Shown here: one piece after another, positions 63,001 to 64,000 of the stretch
How positions within the stretch are numbered: position 1 is the stretch's first letter
How the letters are laid out: each line of letters starts with the position of its first letter
Assembly (NCBI RefSeq): GCF_030056655.1
Contig: NZ_JASHIE010000016.1
Span: forward strand, 123,694-187,693
From: Flectobacillus rivi
GTDB lineage: Bacteria; Bacteroidota; Bacteroidia; Cytophagales; Spirosomataceae
Length of the DNA: 64,000 nt
Reading direction: 5' to 3'
Notes under the pieces: model-generated
Seen by the model: only the letters and a program-made list of their open reading frames with translations
Databases searched by the model: none
Told to the model about the DNA's origin: nothing
Translations under genes and position numbers: made by a program

Positions 63001-63191
63001 CGCTAGCCTTTATCCTAGGGGTTTTACCACTGGCATTTGCAAGTGGTGCCGCAGCCGAATCTCGTAAAACTATTGGTTGGACGGTATTTGGAGGTATGTT
63101 GTCAGCAACGTCCTTAGCAATCTTCATTGTGCCTGTTTTATTCGTAGTTATCGAAAAAATCGCTAACCGCAAAAAACATACAAAAGCGTAG
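60054..63191 (+). CDS. RND-family multidrug efflux pump (HAE1 type)
   Basis: A 1045-residue AcrB-like pump. The N-terminus MIADVFIKRPITAIVTSIVIVIVGAIAMATLPVSQYPDITPPTV-type is that of the HAE1 class. The TM4 Asp pair is in IGIVVDDAIVVVEAVQHN (about 404-410) and the TM10 motif is LIGLAAKNAILIVEFAKE. The porter domain signature GGNTLETYEGVTKAL is present. The 12 predicted spans are complete. It most likely exports hydrophobic drugs, dyes or detergents. It is the third gene of the second pump operon. Confidence 0.95.
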   Translation: MIADVFIKRPITAIVTSIVIVIVGAIAMATLPVSQYPDITPPTVTVSGIFTGADAQTVEQTTTTPIETQINGTPGMSYMSSNSTSSGQSSINVTFDIGTDVNIAALDVQNRVSVAQPTLPDAVKRLGLTVRKRNPSIMMALALYSPNGTHDAKFIGNYANIYLKDALQRIKGVGDIVSRADDFGMRIWLDPEKLAALRMTPSDVSAALAEQNLQVAAGVIGGNPQPQNQAFEYSVLTNSRLNTKEQFEDIVVRSSPSIGSIVYLKDVARVELGRFDYGVNAFVGKRPAAFVIIYLAPGGNTLETYEGVTKALTEMKKTFPKDLDYVVPLESASVVKVSIEEVVHTLVEALILVIIVVFLFLQSWRATLIPILAIPVSLIGTFILFIPFGFTINTLTLFAFVLAIGIVVDDAIVVVEAVQHNMDEHGLTPKEATQKAMKEISGPVIAIALILAAVFVPVSFVPGIVGRLYQQFAITIAVSVILSAFVALSLTPALCTIMLKPTPSEDERKSLLDRFFKWFNNRFEKLSFAYTRGVAKWIKATPLVLVMMACLFVGLFFLFKNKPTGFIPTEDEGRMYVTYEMPEATSTARNVEMFQNIMSRLERIPEVRVVGGIAGLNVVSFSNKSNVGTFFVNLKPWSDRKGKEHHVQSVIDNIKKITSDIKEARVLPIAPPAIPGLGQTAGFTFELQQTTSPDNIQQFEKVARTFLAELNKRPEIGMAYTFFSARTPGYQIDVNRDQAKKQGVNINDIFGTLSTLLGSSYVNDFTLYGRNFRVMVQADSSFRSSLDKIQQYYVRNSAGNMVPLKTLVNAKVIENAALISHYNVYRAIEINGTPKPGFSSGQAIKALEEVAARTLPVGYSYEFSGMSREEIKAGDSTVLIFAISIIFVFLFLAALYESWSIPFSVLFAVPVGAFGSILTLTLLPNLSNNIYAQIGLITLIGLAAKNAILIVEFAKERVDHGMELISATLEAVQLRLRPIIMTSLAFILGVLPLAFASGAAAESRKTIGWTVFGGMLSATSLAIFIVPVLFVVIEKIANRKKHTKA

Positions 63192-63257
63192 TTTTTCAAT
63201 TTGAAAATTAGGTGATTTGAAGATTTGAAAATGTAGAATCTTCCGATATTTTAGGCT

Positions 63258-63442
63258 GAAGCTGTTTAAACTTTCGTAAAATTGCTTGCGTAAGCAATGA
63301 ATTTATACTGTTTGAGCGAAGCGAGTTTATAAATTCTTGATTTTTTTGCGGCCGCCGCTGCGGTTACTTTTTGTATCAAGACAAAAAGTAAGACGAAGAG
63401 TTAATCAATAAAATATGTTTTTTGAAAAGTTTAAACAGCTTC
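63258..63442. repeat. REP/MITE-like element with 17-bp terminal inverted repeats
   Basis: GAAGCTGTTTAAACTTT (63258-63274) recurs as its exact reverse complement at 63426-63442. Inside is a perfect stem, TTACTTTTTGT (63364-63374) with ACAAAAAGTAA (63381-63391), plus a GC-rich GCGGCCGCCGCTGCGG stretch. No coding potential is seen. It abuts the insertion sequence that follows. The AATTTGAAAATTAGGTGATTTGAAG repeat (about 63198-63230) precedes it. Confidence 0.6.
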
Positions 63443-63492
63443 GCTAATAAACATGAGTCATCCCGAATTTTTCGGGAGAACTTTTTAAAACG

Positions 63493-63546
63493 AAACCTCC
63501 TTGTTTACTTTGTGAATCACGACAAACACAAACAAACAGGAGGTTT
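63493..63546 (+). promoter_or_regulatory. Stem sequestering the transposase ribosome-binding site
   Basis: AAACCTCCTTGTTT (63493-63506) pairs with AAACAGGAGGTTT (63534-63546) with one bulged base. The AGGAGG Shine-Dalgarno (63538-63543), 5 bases before the ATG, is buried in the stem. This would keep translation low in transcripts entering from outside the element. Confidence 0.6.
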
Positions 63547-63548
63547 CT

Positions 63549-64000
63549 ATGCATAAAGCATTTCTACAAAATAATGACATAAAATCTATTAAGTCAAGAC
63601 TCTCTCATTTACTTCTTCATAAACTTGATCTTTATCTTTCAGATGTTCAATTATCCTTAGATTCTGTTCTGGATAAGCGTTTAGTTCGTACTTTTTACGA
63701 TTTAATAGTTGCCATTTTATTGCATCGACACAATTCTATGGGCTTATTGCTTAGCGAGTTAGGTGGATATATCTGTGGATTTGCACATGCTCCCGCTGGG
63801 ACAAAGCGCATCAGTAATCTGTTACGCTCCAAAAAGTGGACATCTACCATTATTGACAATTTTCTCTTTAATCAAACTCGAAAAAGGCTTGAATCATTAG
63901 TAAAACAAGGAAAACGCCCGCTAATGCTTTGGGATGATAGTCGGCTAGAAAAGGCTGAATCTTGGTTTTTGGAGGGACTTTGTAGTGTAGAAAGCTCAAA
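63549..64000 (+). CDS. Transposase, DDE type, 3' truncated by the window
   Basis: The first ~150 residues of a transposase are visible, open to the window end. It begins MHKAFLQNNDIKSIKSRLSH and includes LVRTFYDLIVAILLHRHNSMGLLLSELGGYICG and LMLWDDSRLEKAESW, where the first catalytic Asp of the DDE triad probably lies. IS4-like or IS701-like families are possible, but I cannot settle which. It is preceded by a very strong AGGAGG ribosome site, unusual for this host. Nearby inverted repeats mark the element's left end. Confidence 0.75.
   Translation, partial: MHKAFLQNNDIKSIKSRLSHLLLHKLDLYLSDVQLSLDSVLDKRLVRTFYDLIVAILLHRHNSMGLLLSELGGYICGFAHAPAGTKRISNLLRSKKWTSTIIDNFLFNQTRKRLESLVKQGKRPLMLWDDSRLEKAESWFLEGLCSVESS

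Larger units (their letters stand above)
63453..64000 (+). mobile_element. Insertion sequence, left part (truncated by window end)
   Basis: The presumed left end begins ATGAGTCATCCCGAATTT, recurring at 12865. It includes a TCCCGAA-ttt-TTCGGGA hairpin (63461-63477), the transposase leader stem (63493-63546) and the transposase gene. The right end lies beyond the window. The boundary is inferred from the repeat shared with 12865 and has not been confirmed by a matching right end. Confidence 0.6.

Noticed and set aside
1..64000. tRNA, rRNA, CRISPR arrays, diversity-generating retroelements and prophage genes
   Set aside because: I looked in all gaps and saw no cloverleaf, regular spacer array, reverse transcriptase or phage structural gene.

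Overview
The window reads as chromosomal DNA of an AT-rich Bacteroidota bacterium, most likely of the order Cytophagales. The support is: two SusC/SusD pairs each headed by an ECF sigma factor and a FecR-type anti-sigma factor, Bacteroidota-type TAnnTTTG promoter boxes, few Shine-Dalgarno sequences, and DUF3526-type ABC permeases. I cannot name the genus. No tRNA, rRNA, CRISPR array or prophage was seen.

Region 1 (1-12.9 kb) is an aromatic-acid catabolic island. The plus-strand genes pcaL(partial)-pcaH-pcaG-pcaIJ-pcaF-pcaB encode the protocatechuate 3,4-cleavage (beta-ketoadipate) branch. After a bidirectional terminator come an NTF2-like protein and two AraC-family regulators on the minus strand. 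A second, divergent plus-strand operon follows: a VOC-type extradiol dioxygenase, a PIG-L hydratase (GalB-like), an RraA-fold aldolase (GalC-like), a 6PGDH-like dehydrogenase and a PrpF-fold tautomerase (GalD-like). These match the 4-oxalomesaconate branch of gallate degradation, except that ring cleavage would be done by an unrelated enzyme fold.

Region 2 (13-26 kb) is a polysaccharide utilisation locus (PUL) for a uronic-acid, probably sulfated, glycan: sulfatase, ECF sigma factor, FecR, SusC with STN domain, SusD, heparinase II/III-like lyase and GH88 unsaturated glucuronyl hydrolase. Region 3 (25.9-27.7 kb) has a thioredoxin-reductase-like flavoprotein divergent from a Fur-family repressor, with a perfect palindrome between them. 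A near-copy of this palindrome overlaps the promoter of a TonB receptor 23 kb away.

Region 4 (27.7-39.3 kb, minus strand) is a second SusC/SusD locus (ECF sigma, FecR, SusC, SusD) followed, after a terminator, by a large FG-GAP/ASPIC lipoprotein and flanked by a YHS-domain protein. The fecR-susC gap carries a plus-strand promoter and terminator that would produce an RNA antisense to the susC leader. Region 5 (39.5-46.1 kb) has a Crp-like regulator and an operon of a free-standing reductase-like domain with a complete RND pump. Region 6 (46.2-50 kb) holds a GH115 alpha-glucuronidase and a Fic-domain protein. Region 7 (50-57 kb) is a TonB receptor, two ABC-2 permeases, an ATPase and a VanX-like dipeptidase. 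Region 8 (57.2-63.2 kb) is a second RND pump in the order TolC, adaptor, pump. The window ends in a REP-like element and the left part of an insertion sequence cut by the window edge. The first 22 bases of its presumed end recur at 12.86 kb in a small MITE-like element.

All assignments come from reading motifs and gene context by eye. No database search was run.
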